DNA of 64,000 nucleotides from Isoetes taiwanensis (GCA_021234155.1 JAJEKV010000062.1:6974432-7038431); one strand, 5' to 3'. Shown: positions 35,133 to 45,870, counted from the first letter of the stretch. Notes: generated by a model not told the origin, from the letters alone. A program made the numbers and translations.

Positions 35133-36693
35133 TGTGACGCCCAAAGACGATACGGTCCCGTGATCTATACCATCGCCACGCCACGTACACGCCACCCCCT
35201 CAATCGACGCAGTAATGATGTGTAGCCAGGTGGGTAGCCCCTAGGGGGCAACTTGCTAGGTATGTGCATTTATCATTAATGTGCACATTTACCAATGTGC
35301 ACATTTATTAAGGTGCACACCTTTCCATGTGGGCACATTTTGCCACCTAGCCATTAAAGGCAAGTGGGCCCATTCCCAATTATCCCACATGCCTAAAGGG
35401 GATAATTGGAAACCCTAGCCTAACCCCTTGTCTATTTAGGAAGGGAACCCTAACTTGCCCATTTTTCGCTTTCTAGGATTTTAGAGCTTTGTTTTGGCTG
35501 CCCTGTGGTCAAAACAAACCTCCTGCACTGAGAGAATTGCACCATTAGTTTCCCTTGATTCGAAGCAGGTTCCAGATGGTCGAACTTCAGTCGAGGAGGA
35601 ACTCAAGGATCGGGGTTTTCGTCAATTTAATAGCCTAAACCATCTTCTAGTCATTGAATCAAGAGGTTTAGCCTATTAAATTGCCCATAGCAGCCCTCTA
35701 GATCTCTAGATATCGGGACTCTAACTAAAGAACCTAACTCTATGATATAGATTAGATATAGTTCTTTAGTTCTTCCGCGGATGTACATGGATGATGTATC
35801 TCATGAACTCCTTGTATTGGGAAGGGGGTAGAGACCCCAAGCTTGGTAGTAGATGCTCCTAGGATAGCCTCTCTAGCACACTATAGATTCGCCCTGTGGC
35901 CAAGAGCCCCACCGTTTGTGGGTGAAGGGGCGACCGGCTTATAAGGAGGTTCGTGTTCTGACTCTTGAATCGATCCCTATGGTGTGTTAGTGCTACCGGG
36001 ATCACTATGGACTAGGCCTAATGGTTTGCCCTTTAAGGTGTGGGCAAGGCATGGGCTCGACACCGTGGGGTGATCGTCACCCTCCATTGGGTTCAAGTCG
36101 GGCACGGCAAAGGCCCCTCTAGTCACCTTGAGTCAAGATGTAGATCTGGAGGGAGTGATCCCCCCCCGCCCCATCGGGGTGGGGAGATGCAACTTCGGGA
36201 ATAGCCCCTTGGCTATGCACCCTGAGGCTGGCTACGTCCCAACACTTTTTCACCTACCTACCGCAAAAGTGCACGTGAGGGGCGGATGGAGTGGACAACC
36301 CCAAGCCATGTTCTTATGCCGCCCAAATCCATTGCCATGAATTCTGCCCGCAATGAACTCGAGTCCCAGCCATCGGTCCATCCCTTTGAGTCTGAGCCTT
36401 GGGTAGGATTTCCCCATATGTATTGTGCTCATCTTTGTCTATACAGATGTGATGATCCACCCTTCGAGGTGGATATGTGATGATATTGTATACTGACTTG
36501 TATGTTTACGCTTCCGCAGCCTAGGTAGGCCCCGAGGGAGATTTGGGTAAATGACCCCTTCACTTTTCCCACTGAACCCGCCACGGTTCTGCGGTGGTCA
36601 TGTGGAGGGCCCCAGATCTACATGGAGCTGGTATGGGGAAGAACTCCTGCTTGTATACCGGAAGTGCACCGTGATATGAGCCTGGACGTCACA
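35133..36693 (+). mobile_element. LTR C (1.56 kb), relative of LTRs A, B and D
   Basis: It begins TGTGACGCCC and ends GGACGTCACA, the same inverted termini as the other members. Shared blocks include GGGTAGAGACCCC, ATGCTCCTAG and ACGCTTCCGC. A degenerate initiator-Met primer site follows at 36696-36706 (GGGTATCGAGC), then about 60 bases resembling the start of element A's interior (TTGGAGACCAAGAG against TTGGTGGACCAGAT). It is thus a 5' LTR in plus orientation with almost all of its interior gone. Flanking 5-mers TAATG and AAGGG do not match. Confidence 0.8.
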
Positions 36694-36879
36694 AAGGGTA
36701 TCGAGCAATGTTCTTGGAGACCAAGAGCAAAGCACTGACCATGCTCTCAGTAGTACTAACTTGATAGAATTCTCAAACCTCGAAAAATGGGAAATTTTTT
36801 TCTCATTTTTGTAGTATATGCTAAGCTAGTAACAGTTAAAATGAATGGAAACATAAAAAGACTAAAATTAGTGAGCCAA
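36694..36879 (+). mobile_element. Primer-site region and internal stub after LTR C
   Basis: The primer site GGGTATCGAGC (one base shorter than TGGTATCAGAGC) and a short gypsy-like leader are visible until about 36760. The remainder is AT-rich and leads into duplication copy beta. Confidence 0.55.
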
Positions 36880-37477
36880 CACAAGCTTTTGAAAAACGTG
36901 AACAAGTTTATGTTTTATATGTACCTGATAGAGCAATATTGCTTTAAGCATAGGATATTGAGAATTAATTGTGGTCTTTTCTAATATTGCACTGGCCTCA
37001 TATATTAAAGACCGGCACCCATTATTTCCTTTGGCATCGATTCTTGCTAGCCATGCCGAAACATGATATAAATTGTTTCGGATCTGTCTTCTATGAGGGG
37101 TCAAGTAGTAGCACTTGGCCAATTTGTGGTGCTTAACCGAGATAGAGAATTTTCTACAAATGTATAGCATTCCCAGTGTTACCGGGTGTTACATGACCCA
37201 TTGATTAGCCAGATTGCTATGCAAGGCCCAATTATCACCCGTTAATGAATATACAGGGTCCCAGTATCAACTTTAATGGTTATATAGAGTCTTATTATCA
37301 GCCACTCCCTTTCCTTATACATCTTCACCATTGTCATTTAGTTAACTCTTTGCTCCTCCTACTTAGGCACTCAACTAGCCACTACAAGAAAAAGGTACCT
37401 ATAGTGTCTAAAGTAACATCAATATTTTTGACAATGATGTGCTAAACATGGACAATTTTAGGAACCTACTCTAGTAT

Positions 37478-37975
37478 TTGAGGAAATGCCTCGTCGTGAT
37501 AGAGAAGGATCTGATTTCATGGAATGCTATGCTTGGAGCATATGTTAAGGAGGACCAAGTACGACAAGCTCTTCAGCTTTATGAGCAAATGCCAGTCCAT
37601 GATATGTCTTATTGGACAACAATGAACACATTGTATGTTGAGCAGGACAGCTTGAGAATGATGTTAAGTGCCCGTATGCAATGTATGCAATATGTTGTCT
37701 CATGGAATGCAATGATTGCAGCATATGCCAAGAAGGAAAAGCTTGAGGAGGCGCTTCAACTTTTCAGCACATATCGCAAAGAGATCTGGTATTATGGTCG
37801 ATTATAATTATGCATATGCCCAGCATGGCTTTGGAAAAGATGCAATTTATTTTTTTGCGCAAATGCAATAGGCCACTGTGATGCCTAATGAGCTTACGTA
37901 CTCTAGTGTCCTTTCTGCATATAGTCGTGATGGGCTCCTTGATGAGGATTGTATTTATTTTCTCATTCTGTTGTG
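37478..37975 (+). pseudogene. PPR protein pseudogene (copy beta, PLS type)
   Basis: About three repeat units are readable: EKDLISWNAMLGAYVKEDQV; VVSWNAMIAAYAKKEKLEEA; and, after a frame change near 37795, YAYAQHGFGKDAIYFFAQMQ, PNELTYSSVLSAYSRDGLLD and an EDCIYF end typical of the last PPR motifs before an E domain. An in-frame TAG follows FFAQMQ. The word FEEMPRRD upstream is in a different frame from EKDLISW. Normal relatives have ten or more repeats, so this is a broken fragment. Expected role of the parent: organellar RNA editing or processing. Confidence 0.88.
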
Positions 37976-38404
37976 CCAGTGCTCATGTGGGATTTGGTGG
38001 ACAATTCAGAGACTTTGGTCAATAATATGCTAAAGGCATCCAAAGGCAAAATATAAAGGCCAAATCCAAAGGCATCCAAAGGCCAAATTCAAAGGCTACA
38101 ACCATAGCCGTAATGTAAACATGAGAAGAAGGCAATTGATGGGAAGACCGCAAAATATTTTGGAAATCAACATGGGGGCAAAAGAAAAGTCGACCACCGC
38201 CAAAACCAGATTAGGGTTGCCCACATAAACGTTTTAAGAAAAAAAAAGCTAACACCCCCACATGTCTCGCTAATCAATCAACAAAAGCAAAAAAAAAAAT
38301 GGAGGCAAAACATGCACTACGATGATGTACAAAGATTAAAACAAAATGTCGAAATCCCTTCGGATGCACCATGTAATCTACCAAAGAATTCATCTAACTT
38401 GACC

Positions 38405-38892
38405 ATTATGGCATTGATCTTTTTGTTGCATTTTTGGTGTGCTTGGAATTCGGGATGTTGCATTTGCTATGTAGATCGTTGCATAATGACAAAGCCAAGA
38501 GGAGGACTATAAGACAGAAAGTAGTATCAGACTTGCTGCCAATATTTGAGTTGAAAGATGAAGAATCTGGAAAGGAAGGTTTAGAATGTGCAATTTGCGT
38601 GAGAGAATTTAAAGCAAGGGAATAGGGCAAGATTTTGCCAAACTGTAACCCTAGGTTCCACATCCAATGCATTGATGTTTGGTTTGAGTCTCATGTTACT
38701 TGCTCTTTGTGCCATTGCAAAGGTTCAATAGATAAGTCAAGGCAAAAACCTCTCAATTTTGACACTTGCAACTTTGGCGACAACCAAACACTAGACACTT
38801 TCGTTGCAATACTTTTAGAAAAAGAAAGGAAACTGAAAATAGAGGGCATGTGGCAATGGTGCAAGCTCAAGAGGTCAATTGAATGTATATGA
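38405..38892 (+). pseudogene. ATL-like RING-H2 pseudogene
   Basis: ATL proteins are membrane-anchored E3 ubiquitin ligases. One frame shows a hydrophobic stretch (LFVAFLVCLEFGMLHLLC), a basic linker, a block near the GLD-like position, then the RING: ECAICVREFKARE, stop, GKILPNCNPRFHIQCIDVWF, ESHVTCSLCH. Spacing fits RING-H2, but the first histidine ligand (C-N-H in ATLs) is Pro, and a TAG (38623-38625) cuts the domain between ligands two and three. Both changes say non-functional. It lies in duplication copy beta and is absent from gamma. Confidence 0.85.
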
Positions 38893-39700
38893 AAGCCAAT
38901 GTATAAATGCTGGAAATTCTAGTGGCAAATATATTGGATCAGTTAGGGGCAATTATAATGGCAATAATGGAAGCTGCTCTACAAATGATGCATATTGTAG
39001 TGGCAAATACAGGTGGGTCAGTTAGATGCAATTATTGTGGCATAACGTGATGTGGAATTGCCAGGTTGGCCGCATCTTGTTTTTTGGAAAGATGGCCATG
39101 GTCGCTCCAGAAGATGTTCTGGATTGCATACGACAGCCCGCTGTAAACTCCATAGGACTTTCTCTCTCCAATAGATATGCCGACAAATGGGCCATTTGTC
39201 TGACTCGTACTTATGATGGCCATAGAAAACAGAGGTGTCATCTCGTCCCTTCCTCTATAGGCTCCTACAAACAACGAAAGCAATATAGTATTAGCATCAA
39301 AGATAACATAACAATAGCATGATGTGTTACCCATGAGGTGCCACCCATCCAGCCATCATCACATTGGTGAATAACAACATGTTAACTAATATATAGCAAG
39401 GCATAGAACAATGGTTGGAATTGACCACTCCATCAGCCCTCCTTGTGTGTATTGTGTAAATAGGTTGAAGAGCATCGGGCTTGTCCAGTATACATCATGC
39501 TAATAACAGGCGACTGCAGGAAAATGCTTGCTCGTTCGTCAACCCGACTTAGATCCGCCAACGCACTAGGAATTATTGGACTTACACTGTCTACATAATG
39601 GTAGATTATTGAGCCTAGCACGTTAAGAGATCCCCCTCCCCCCTCCCCTGAGGGAAACTCTATACACAAAGGGTCCAGCTACCATCAGACAAGTCCTACC

Positions 39701-40567
39701 TTATACATCCTTGTCAAATCCCGCTATTCGGAGCCAGGCGAGTTCTTATGCACATGCCACGTATTATTGGAGATTATTGGGTCTAAGCTAGAAGCATCGT
39801 CTACAATGGCTACCAGGTCTCTACCCCCCTTCCTCATACACAAGTGGTGCAAACAATGATCAACCATCATACAACATCCATAACTTGAGAAATAACATCA
39901 ACACAACCAATCCTAATCACATGCAAACTAACTTACAGTTAGAGTTCATTGATTAGGGTTCCTGGACTAGAACTGAGAGTTATAGAATAGCTATATATAA
40001 CATGCTAGTATTTGATATGATACATCCTAGATCACCTACCTACTTATCTACACCAAATGCCTATTCCTTGGCCACTGCCTCTCCTAGCTAGCTAGGTGTT
40101 TGGTGATGAGCTCCACTCCATTGTATGCATGAAGCTGGGCTCAAGCTTGCACGCACTCTTACCAACTATTGGTTTTAATTGCTAATTATTTATTACGCAA
40201 TGATTCTTAGCAATTCCAAACTTCCTTGGTGCAACGACTCCCTGATCCGGGCTTTGAGGTGCAAGTGGTGTCGGTTGCCAGTTCGGGTACAAAAATGGAT
40301 CTAGGTTAGGGTTTAGATCTAGTTATAGGTTTTACTTTTGGTAATTCCACATGGCACCAATGGAACGGCTCCGCATGGCAGGTCGCCAATGAGCCATCTC
40401 TACTTAGCAATGTGGGATTAGCTTGCCTAAGATGGATAAGTTGTATAAATAACTTGCCTCTCTCCCCTCCTCCCCTGTCAAATCCTTAAGATAAACCTGC
40501 TTCAAATCCGCTCCATACGGCCACAATCTAAAACAGAGATGTTTTTTAGACCTAACCGTAGAGCAGT
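39701..40567. other. Unassigned sequence
   Basis: No gene or repeat is recognised. A low-copy region lies between duplication beta and the tandem duplication that hosts the small copia element. Confidence 0.35.
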
Positions 40568-40823
40568 ACATACTCTATAAAAAATTCTAAGCAAAACGTA
40601 ACAACAAGATAATGAAACATCTATGCAACAAACATGCCCATCATAACGAGCATCTAGCCTAGATTACCAATATCATATGATTATGAACATCCCATTATAC
40701 TTGGTTATAAGCAAAAAGCAAGTTTATAGCTTGTATTGTCATTACAGGATAATACCAAAAAACTCTATTACATACTCTATACAAAACTCTAAACAAATGG
40801 CAACAACAAGATAATGAAACATC

Positions 40824-40898
40824 TGTTGGAATAAGCAAGAGGTCCTGGATTCGATCCCCAGCCTGTCCACCCAATCATAGAATGCTCATTTCTCAACA
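40824..40898 (+). repeat. 5' LTR of copia element 1 (deleted)
   Basis: It retains TGTTGGAAT and then jumps to AAGCAAGAGGTCCTGGATTC, the 3' half of the tRNA-like sequence seen whole in the 3' LTR. About 100 bp are missing. Remaining differences from the 3' LTR are few (GGATTCGAT against GGGTTCGAT; TAGAATGCTC against GAGAAAGCCC). Confidence 0.9.
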
Positions 40899-40900
40899 AA

Positions 40901-40911
40901 TGTATCAGAGC
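40901..40911 (+). promoter_or_regulatory. Primer-binding site of copia element 1
   Basis: TGTATCAGAGC, two bases after the LTR, equals the initiator-Met site TGGTATCAGAGC with one G missing. Confidence 0.8.
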
Positions 40912-40918
40912 AAGCATT

Positions 40919-42661
40919 ACGGCAACCCGCTTTGGAGCATCATTACTGAATGCTGTTGAGGTCTATAATGGTGGATCTGGCTTTCAAGTGTGGAAAGCCA
41001 AGATCAAGAGGGTATTAAAATCGGAAGGACTTTGGGATATTGTGAAGCCGCCAAAGGGTGCAGATAAGCTGCAAGAGGCGATGGCGAGGCTTGAAGAACT
41101 GAAATTAAGTGACGCGGGAATCAAGAAAGAGAAGAGTAAGGCGAAAGGCAAGGCTGGAACGTCTGACACGGAAGGAGTTACTTCAGCCAAAGTTAACGAA
41201 GCTAAAGGTATCATTTGTAGCAAAGTAGGCTCTAGTATTTTGCTGAAGTTGCAAGGATTGTCTCCGAAAGATATGTGGTTATATCTTTTAAAAAATTATG
41301 AAGGTAAATCCTCATCACAGATTGATGTTCTGGAAAAGGAACTAAGATGTCTTAAGTATCATGAAGGTGATAATCTAGAAGTTTTTTTTCAAAACTTGGA
41401 TATGATAGTATTTGATTTGAAAGCTGCTGGTGCTGTTCTTTCAAAAGAAGCTGAATTATTAGCTGTCTCAAGAGCATTCTCTGCTTATGAGCAAATTGCA
41501 ATTCTTGTGAGAAATGTAGCAAAGAGTCGTGAAGAGGCCGAAAGAATTGTTCGTATAGAAATCGAACAGAGAAAAGTTGTAAAGGATGAAGATGAAGGGG
41601 CTGAAATCCTATATGCTGCTGGTCGATCTCGAGGTCGAGGTAAGGAAGGTAAGATTGGTCCATGTTTTGTTTGCAATGAATATGGTCATGTAAAAGCTAA
41701 TTGCCCGAGTCTAGCAAAAGAGATATTTTGTTATAATTGCGGTGGGAGAGGGCATATCTCTTCTAAGTGTTCTAGTCCAAAGAATAGAGGGAGAAGAGGA
41801 GGACGTGCACGTGGGGCTATCAGAGGAAGAGGTCAATATAAATCCAGTGCTGTGAATATGGCTGTTGAAGCAAATAAAGAAGAAGAAGATGCTGAGGTAA
41901 TTCACAAATCTTTTCTTGCTATTAAACGCAACACACGTGCTAACTCTCTTGTAATAGATAGTGGAGCTGAGCGATCCGTAGTCAGCTCTTCAGAAATGCT
42001 TACAGGGTGCTCAAGTATGGGAACGAGACACATACAATTGGGCAATGGATGTCTGCAACAAGTTGAAGGAGTGGGTTTGCTGGAGCTATTTGATCTTAAT
42101 GGAAAACCTGTAAGCCTAAAAGATGTCTTGTGTGTGCCAAATTTAATCCGGAATTTAATCTCGGTTAGTCAGCTAGTAGATCTTGGATATAAAGTGGTGT
42201 TTGACAAGAAAGTTTGTGAAATATTGCGTAATAATAAAGTTGTGTTTCTAGCAAAAAGAAATGGTGATTTGTTTGAATTGAACAAGGATGAGGTAGTTAG
42301 TATGAATGCAGTAATACTTCCATCTGTTGAGTTGTGGCATGAAAGGTTGGCTCATACACATATCAAGAATGTTCAATTTATGGCTAAAAAAGGGTTAATA
42401 GATTGTTCAGCAGAGAAAAGTCAATTTATTTGTCATGGATGTATGCTAGAAAAGCATACAAGAATTCCCTTTAAAAAAAGTAGTAAGCGTGCAAATGATT
42501 TGCTTGAATTAGTGCACACGGATCTTTGTGGACCTATGAATATAAGAAGTGCAAGTGGAAAGAGATATTATATTTCATTTATTGATGATTACAGTAGAAG
42601 GGCCGAGGAGGGGAGCATGTGGATTGTGGTGAAGGCTGGAATGGATTGGTGTGCCCATTAA
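40919..42661 (+). CDS. gag-protease-integrase(N) polyprotein of copia element 1, start codon lost
   Basis: The frame is open from about 40919 to the stop at 42659-42661. Copia element 2 starts MSSRFGASLLN; here the matching codon is ACG (40919-40921) followed by ATRFGASLLNAVEVYN, so the original ATG is lost. Order: gag (WKAKIKRVLKSEGLWDIV, LSPKDMWLYLLKNYEGKSS, then SREEAERIV); two CCHC knuckles (CFVCNEYGHVKANC, CYNCGGRGHISSKC); an Arg/Gly-rich stretch; protease site VIDSGAERSVVSS; GAG-pre-integrase zinc motif (LWHERLAHTHIKN, then FICHGCMLEKH); integrase start (LVHTDLCGPMN, YYISFIDDYSRR). About 20 unrelated residues then lead to the stop at the polypurine tract. Frame integrity over 580 codons suggests youth or selection for gag. 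Confidence 0.88.
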   Translation, partial: TATRFGASLLNAVEVYNGGSGFQVWKAKIKRVLKSEGLWDIVKPPKGADKLQEAMARLEELKLSDAGIKKEKSKAKGKAGTSDTEGVTSAKVNEAKGIICSKVGSSILLKLQGLSPKDMWLYLLKNYEGKSSSQIDVLEKELRCLKYHEGDNLEVFFQNLDMIVFDLKAAGAVLSKEAELLAVSRAFSAYEQIAILVRNVAKSREEAERIVRIEIEQRKVVKDEDEGAEILYAAGRSRGRGKEGKIGPCFVCNEYGHVKANCPSLAKEIFCYNCGGRGHISSKCSSPKNRGRRGGRARGAIRGRGQYKSSAVNMAVEANKEEEDAEVIHKSFLAIKRNTRANSLVIDSGAERSVVSSSEMLTGCSSMGTRHIQLGNGCLQQVEGVGLLELFDLNGKPVSLKDVLCVPNLIRNLISVSQLVDLGYKVVFDKKVCEILRNNKVVFLAKRNGDLFELNKDEVVSMNAVILPSVELWHERLAHTHIKNVQFMAKKGLIDCSAEKSQFICHGCMLEKHTRIPFKKSSKRANDLLELVHTDLCGPMNIRSASGKRYYISFIDDYSRRAEEGSMWIVVKAGMDWCAH

Positions 42662-42668
42662 GGGGGGA

Positions 42669-42845
42669 TGTTGGAATGTTGGAGTATGTGTAATGGGCAC
42701 ACATGAAGAATGATTCAGTGGAGGAGTGCCGAAAGCCCATCAAAGGGCCGGTAGCTCAGTGGTAGAGTACTTGGCTTGCAAGCAAGAGGTCCTGGGTTCG
42801 ATCCCCAGCCTGTCCACCCAATCAGAGAAAGCCCATTTCTCAACA
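42669..42845 (+). repeat. 3' LTR of copia element 1
   Basis: A 177-bp LTR, TGTTGGAATG to TCTCAACA. It is unusually short for copia and over 40% of it is a tRNA-Ala-like sequence. The rest (42669-42744) shows no TATA box that I trust. Confidence 0.92.
42745..42816 (+). tRNA. tRNA-Ala(UGC)-like sequence embedded in the LTR
   Basis: It is 72 nt with canonical spacing: acceptor GGGCCGG/CCTGTCC, D arm GCTC-AGTGGTA-GAGT, anticodon arm CTTGG-CTTGCAA-GCAAG (anticodon TGC, 42777-42779), variable AGGTC, T arm CTGGG-TTCGATC-CCCAG, discriminator A. Pairing fails at 5:68 (C/T) and 31:39 (G/G); everything else pairs, including wobble G3:U70, the alanine identity determinant. The A box TAGCTCAGTGG (42752-42762) and B box GGTTCGATCC (42795-42804) match the pol III consensus. 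No CCA is encoded in register and no T4 terminator follows within the LTR. It may be a functional promoter, a primer mimic or a captured tRNA; charging is doubtful. Confidence 0.8.
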
Positions 42846-42995
42846 ACATCTATCCAACAAACATGCCCATCATAATGAGCATCTAGCCTATACCAAGATC
42901 ATATGATTATGAACATCCCATTATACTTGGTTATAAGCAAAAAGCAAGTTCATAACTTGTATTGTCATTACAGGATAATACCAAACAACTCTATT

Positions 42996-43504
42996 CCAAT
43001 GCCCAGCCAAATGTGGCATAAGCACGACATAATTAAACAAATAATCTGATAATTTTAAAACATCATTCTTGTTTGAAATAGCAACAAAATTTCTATAACC
43101 TGAGTATTTTCGGCTCCTACTACTCGTGAACAGCTATTACTCCTTTGTATCCTTACTAGATAGTCAGTTGGAACACAGAAGCACATGGATGTACACAATG
43201 CGCCAACAAGGTAAAAAATCCTAGTATGCATCCTGATCTTTGCCAAAATCTATCTATAGATTTTGTATCACATGAAAAAAAGCTCTGAAATGGCATGAAG
43301 TATTAGAGCAAATGCACAGCCAGCAAGTCGAGCAGTTCTGATATCAGAAACCACTTCATGTATAAATGCATAATGGTCTCTTATTTTCTTTTTCTAGTTC
43401 TGCTGATGTTCCCTTGCTTTTCATATCCATAACTAAAGAACCCAATGATACTTCAGAGCTAGCAAATATAATTTTAGGATATGCTCCAAGTGCATTCGGC
43501 ACTT
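42996..43504. other. Unassigned sequence
   Basis: Nothing recognisable before duplication copy gamma begins. Confidence 0.35.
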
Positions 43505-45400
43505 TTAGCCTCTCCCCTTGGGGAGATGCTAGAATGATTCACGCCCTAGTGCAATGGCGCAAACCATCCTAGGCCATTGACCTTCTGGATCATCGATAGA
43601 CCCCGCCCAGGTAAGTATGGTGCAGTGTGCCCTCTCTTTTATTTTATAATCTTCTCATGCCTTCTTCTGCAACTTATTCCTCAGATCCCAACTCATTGAA
43701 TTCGGTTTCCTTCGTGAAGAATCGGATGCCTCTCCACAAAACAGGAAATCTAATTCTAAAACGTGCAAAAATTTTGGGCCTGCGAATGTCCATAAAGACC
43801 TGTTATTCCACTAGCCCTGGGGAAATACATACAGGCCCCCAATTCATCCATTGGTTTTCCTCCTATATTCCTTTGCAACGATTCCTCTGAAGTTAGCCTA
43901 TGCTCGGCCTATCTCATCTAATACAGGTTTGGATTCGAATTGCTACCATTCCAGTGAAATGAAAGCCATTAGTTGAACCATAATAATCACCATAGCCAAG
44001 CGCACTTCAAAGAGAATGAAGTATGACATCCGAGCATCTAGAAAGGCCGGATTCCTTACTTTAGAATTTAAGCATTTACCAAATGCATAAGATAGCAAGA
44101 TACGAAAAAATTGCATTGGTTTTAGTCTAATTCGACGCGGCATTCATATGTTTGTTTTCCTATATACTGGACATTATTGCCTAGTTCAATGTTGTCCTTA
44201 TTGTGTACATAACATATGTTCAATCTTAGATGGACAAGGTGCCAGAGCACTATGGATTGCCCCAAATACAATGGGCAATGTTCTGTTTTCAGCACAAGCT
44301 TTTGAAAAACACGAACAAGTTTATGTTTTATATGTACCTGATAGAGCAATATTGCTTTAAGCAGAGGATGTTGAGAATTAATTGTAATCTTTTCTAATAT
44401 TGCACTAGCCTCATATATTAAAGACCAGCAAAATTCAAGGAATCCATTATTTGTTTTGGCATCAGTTCTTGCTAGCCATGCCGAAACATGATATAAATTG
44501 TTTCGGATCTTTCTATGAGGGGTCAAGTAGTAGCACTTGGCCAATTTGTGGTGCTTAACTGAGATAGAGAATTTCCTACAAATGTATAGCATTTCCAGTG
44601 TTACTGGGTGTTACATAACCCATAGATTAGCCAGATTGCTATGCAAGGCCCAATTATCACCCGTTAATGAATATACAGGGTCCCAGTATCAACTTTAATG
44701 GTTATATAGAGTCTTATTATCAGCCACTCCCTTTCCTTATACATCTTCACCATTGTCATTTAGTTAACTCTTTGCTCCTCCTGCTTAGGCACTCAACTAG
44801 CCTACATCTTCTTTGACAAGGATTCACACACAATTTTTGGGTATGTAATCCCATTGTGATGTTCTGGATTGCATACGGCAGCTCGCTGTAAACTCCATAG
44901 GACTTTCTCCCTCCAATAGGTATGTCGATAAATGGGCCCTCCGTCCGACTCATACCTAGGGTGGCCAGGGGAAACAAAGGTGTCGTCTCATCCCCTTCGC
45001 TATAGGCTCCTATAAACAACAAAAGCAATATACTATTAGCATCAAAGATAACATACCAATAGCATGATGTGTTACCCATGAGGTGCCACCCATCCAGCCA
45101 TCAACACATTGGTGAATAACAACATGCTAACTAATATATAGCAAGGCATTGGCTGGCATAGAATAATGGTTGGAATTGACCACTCCATTAGCCCCTCCTT
45201 GTGTGTATTGTGTAAATAGGTTGAAGAGCATCGGGCTTGTCCACTATACATCATGCTAATAACAGGCAGCTGCAGGAAAATGCTTGCTCGTTCGTCATAC
45301 CCGACTTAGACCCGCCAACGCATGAATCACCTAGGAATTGTTGGACTTACACTCTGCCTACATAATGGTATATTATTGAGCCTAGCACGTTAAGATATTA
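43505..45400 (+). repeat. Segmental duplication, copy gamma
   Basis: From 43511 it follows copy alpha (CCCTTGGGGAGATGC, CAGGTAAGTATGG), but it carries extra segments near 43735-43850. From 44290 it follows alpha and beta. At about 44800 it leaves the PPR-containing path and joins a block equal to 39110-39630 of beta (GATTGCATACGGCAGC). It has no PPR or RING sequence. Confidence 0.85.
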
Positions 45401-45870
45401 AGCACGTTTGAAATAGGAATTATTGACTCTTGGCTTCAAACAATTTGTTTGAATATTTATGTTACTAGTACTTTCCACATGTATTGTGATGAGACAGATG
45501 ACAAAATTACTCTCATTCAAAATGATCTCTGAAAGGACGTCCTTGACTCCAACAGATCAAAGAAGTTCTGATTTTTCTTCACCACAAAAATCAATCAAGC
45601 TTTTCCCTGCTTTGCCCTTCCCTTTGATCAAAATTTTTGCCTCATTACTTTTCTTTTGTTGTTTTCTCCTGATCTTTCTGTCTATCTTTATGTATTCCTT
45701 ATGGCCCCTTAATTTACCCTAATAATTTAGCCATTCTTCATCATTTCACGAAGCTCAATCTCTTGGACAAATCAGCATCGATTGATCAGTTAAGTTCATT
45801 TGCATCTAAAATCTCTGTTTTTTTATACATTTCGAACAATTTTTCTAATCTTCTCTGTCAAGAACAGAAA

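Larger units (their letters stand above)
36880..39700 (+). repeat. Segmental duplication, copy beta (longest)
   Basis: It matches alpha from 34368 and gamma from 44290, and then continues through the PPR fragment, the RING pseudogene and a block at 39110-39630 that reappears in gamma at 44860-45390. In gamma the sequence jumps from the CACTCAACTAGCC word straight to that last block, so gamma lacks the PPR and RING part. Confidence 0.88.
40824..42845 (+). mobile_element. Small non-autonomous Ty1/copia element with tRNA-bearing LTRs
   Basis: This is a 2022-bp element with a 5-bp TSD, ACATC (40819-40823 and 42846-42850). The 5' LTR is 40824-40898 (75 bp, internally deleted) and the 3' LTR 42669-42845 (177 bp); both begin TGTTGGAAT and end TCTCAACA. 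The primer site is 40901-40911 and the polypurine tract AAGGGGGGA is at 42660-42668. It codes for gag, protease and the start of integrase only; most of integrase, RT and RNase H are absent. Its replication would need enzymes from a relative such as the copia element at 53838-59720. Confidence 0.93.
40568..42995. repeat. 202-bp tandem duplication, second unit split by copia element 1
   Basis: Unit I is 40568-40769 (starts ACATACTCTAT). Unit II starts at 40770, is interrupted after 40823 by the copia element, and resumes at 42851 up to about 42995. Both units share CAACAACAAGATAATGAAAC (with one difference) and CATCCCATTATACTTGGTTA. The interrupted unit makes the insertion boundaries unambiguous. 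Confidence 0.9.

Noticed and set aside
40988..40990. Start of gag at 40988 in copia element 1
   Set aside because: That codon is GTG. Homology to copia element 2 continues 23 codons upstream to an ACG replacing ATG.
42745..42816. Ordinary, independent host tRNA-Ala gene
   Set aside because: It lies inside an LTR with matching remnant in the other LTR, has two stem mismatches and no nearby terminator; annotated as embedded tRNA-like instead.
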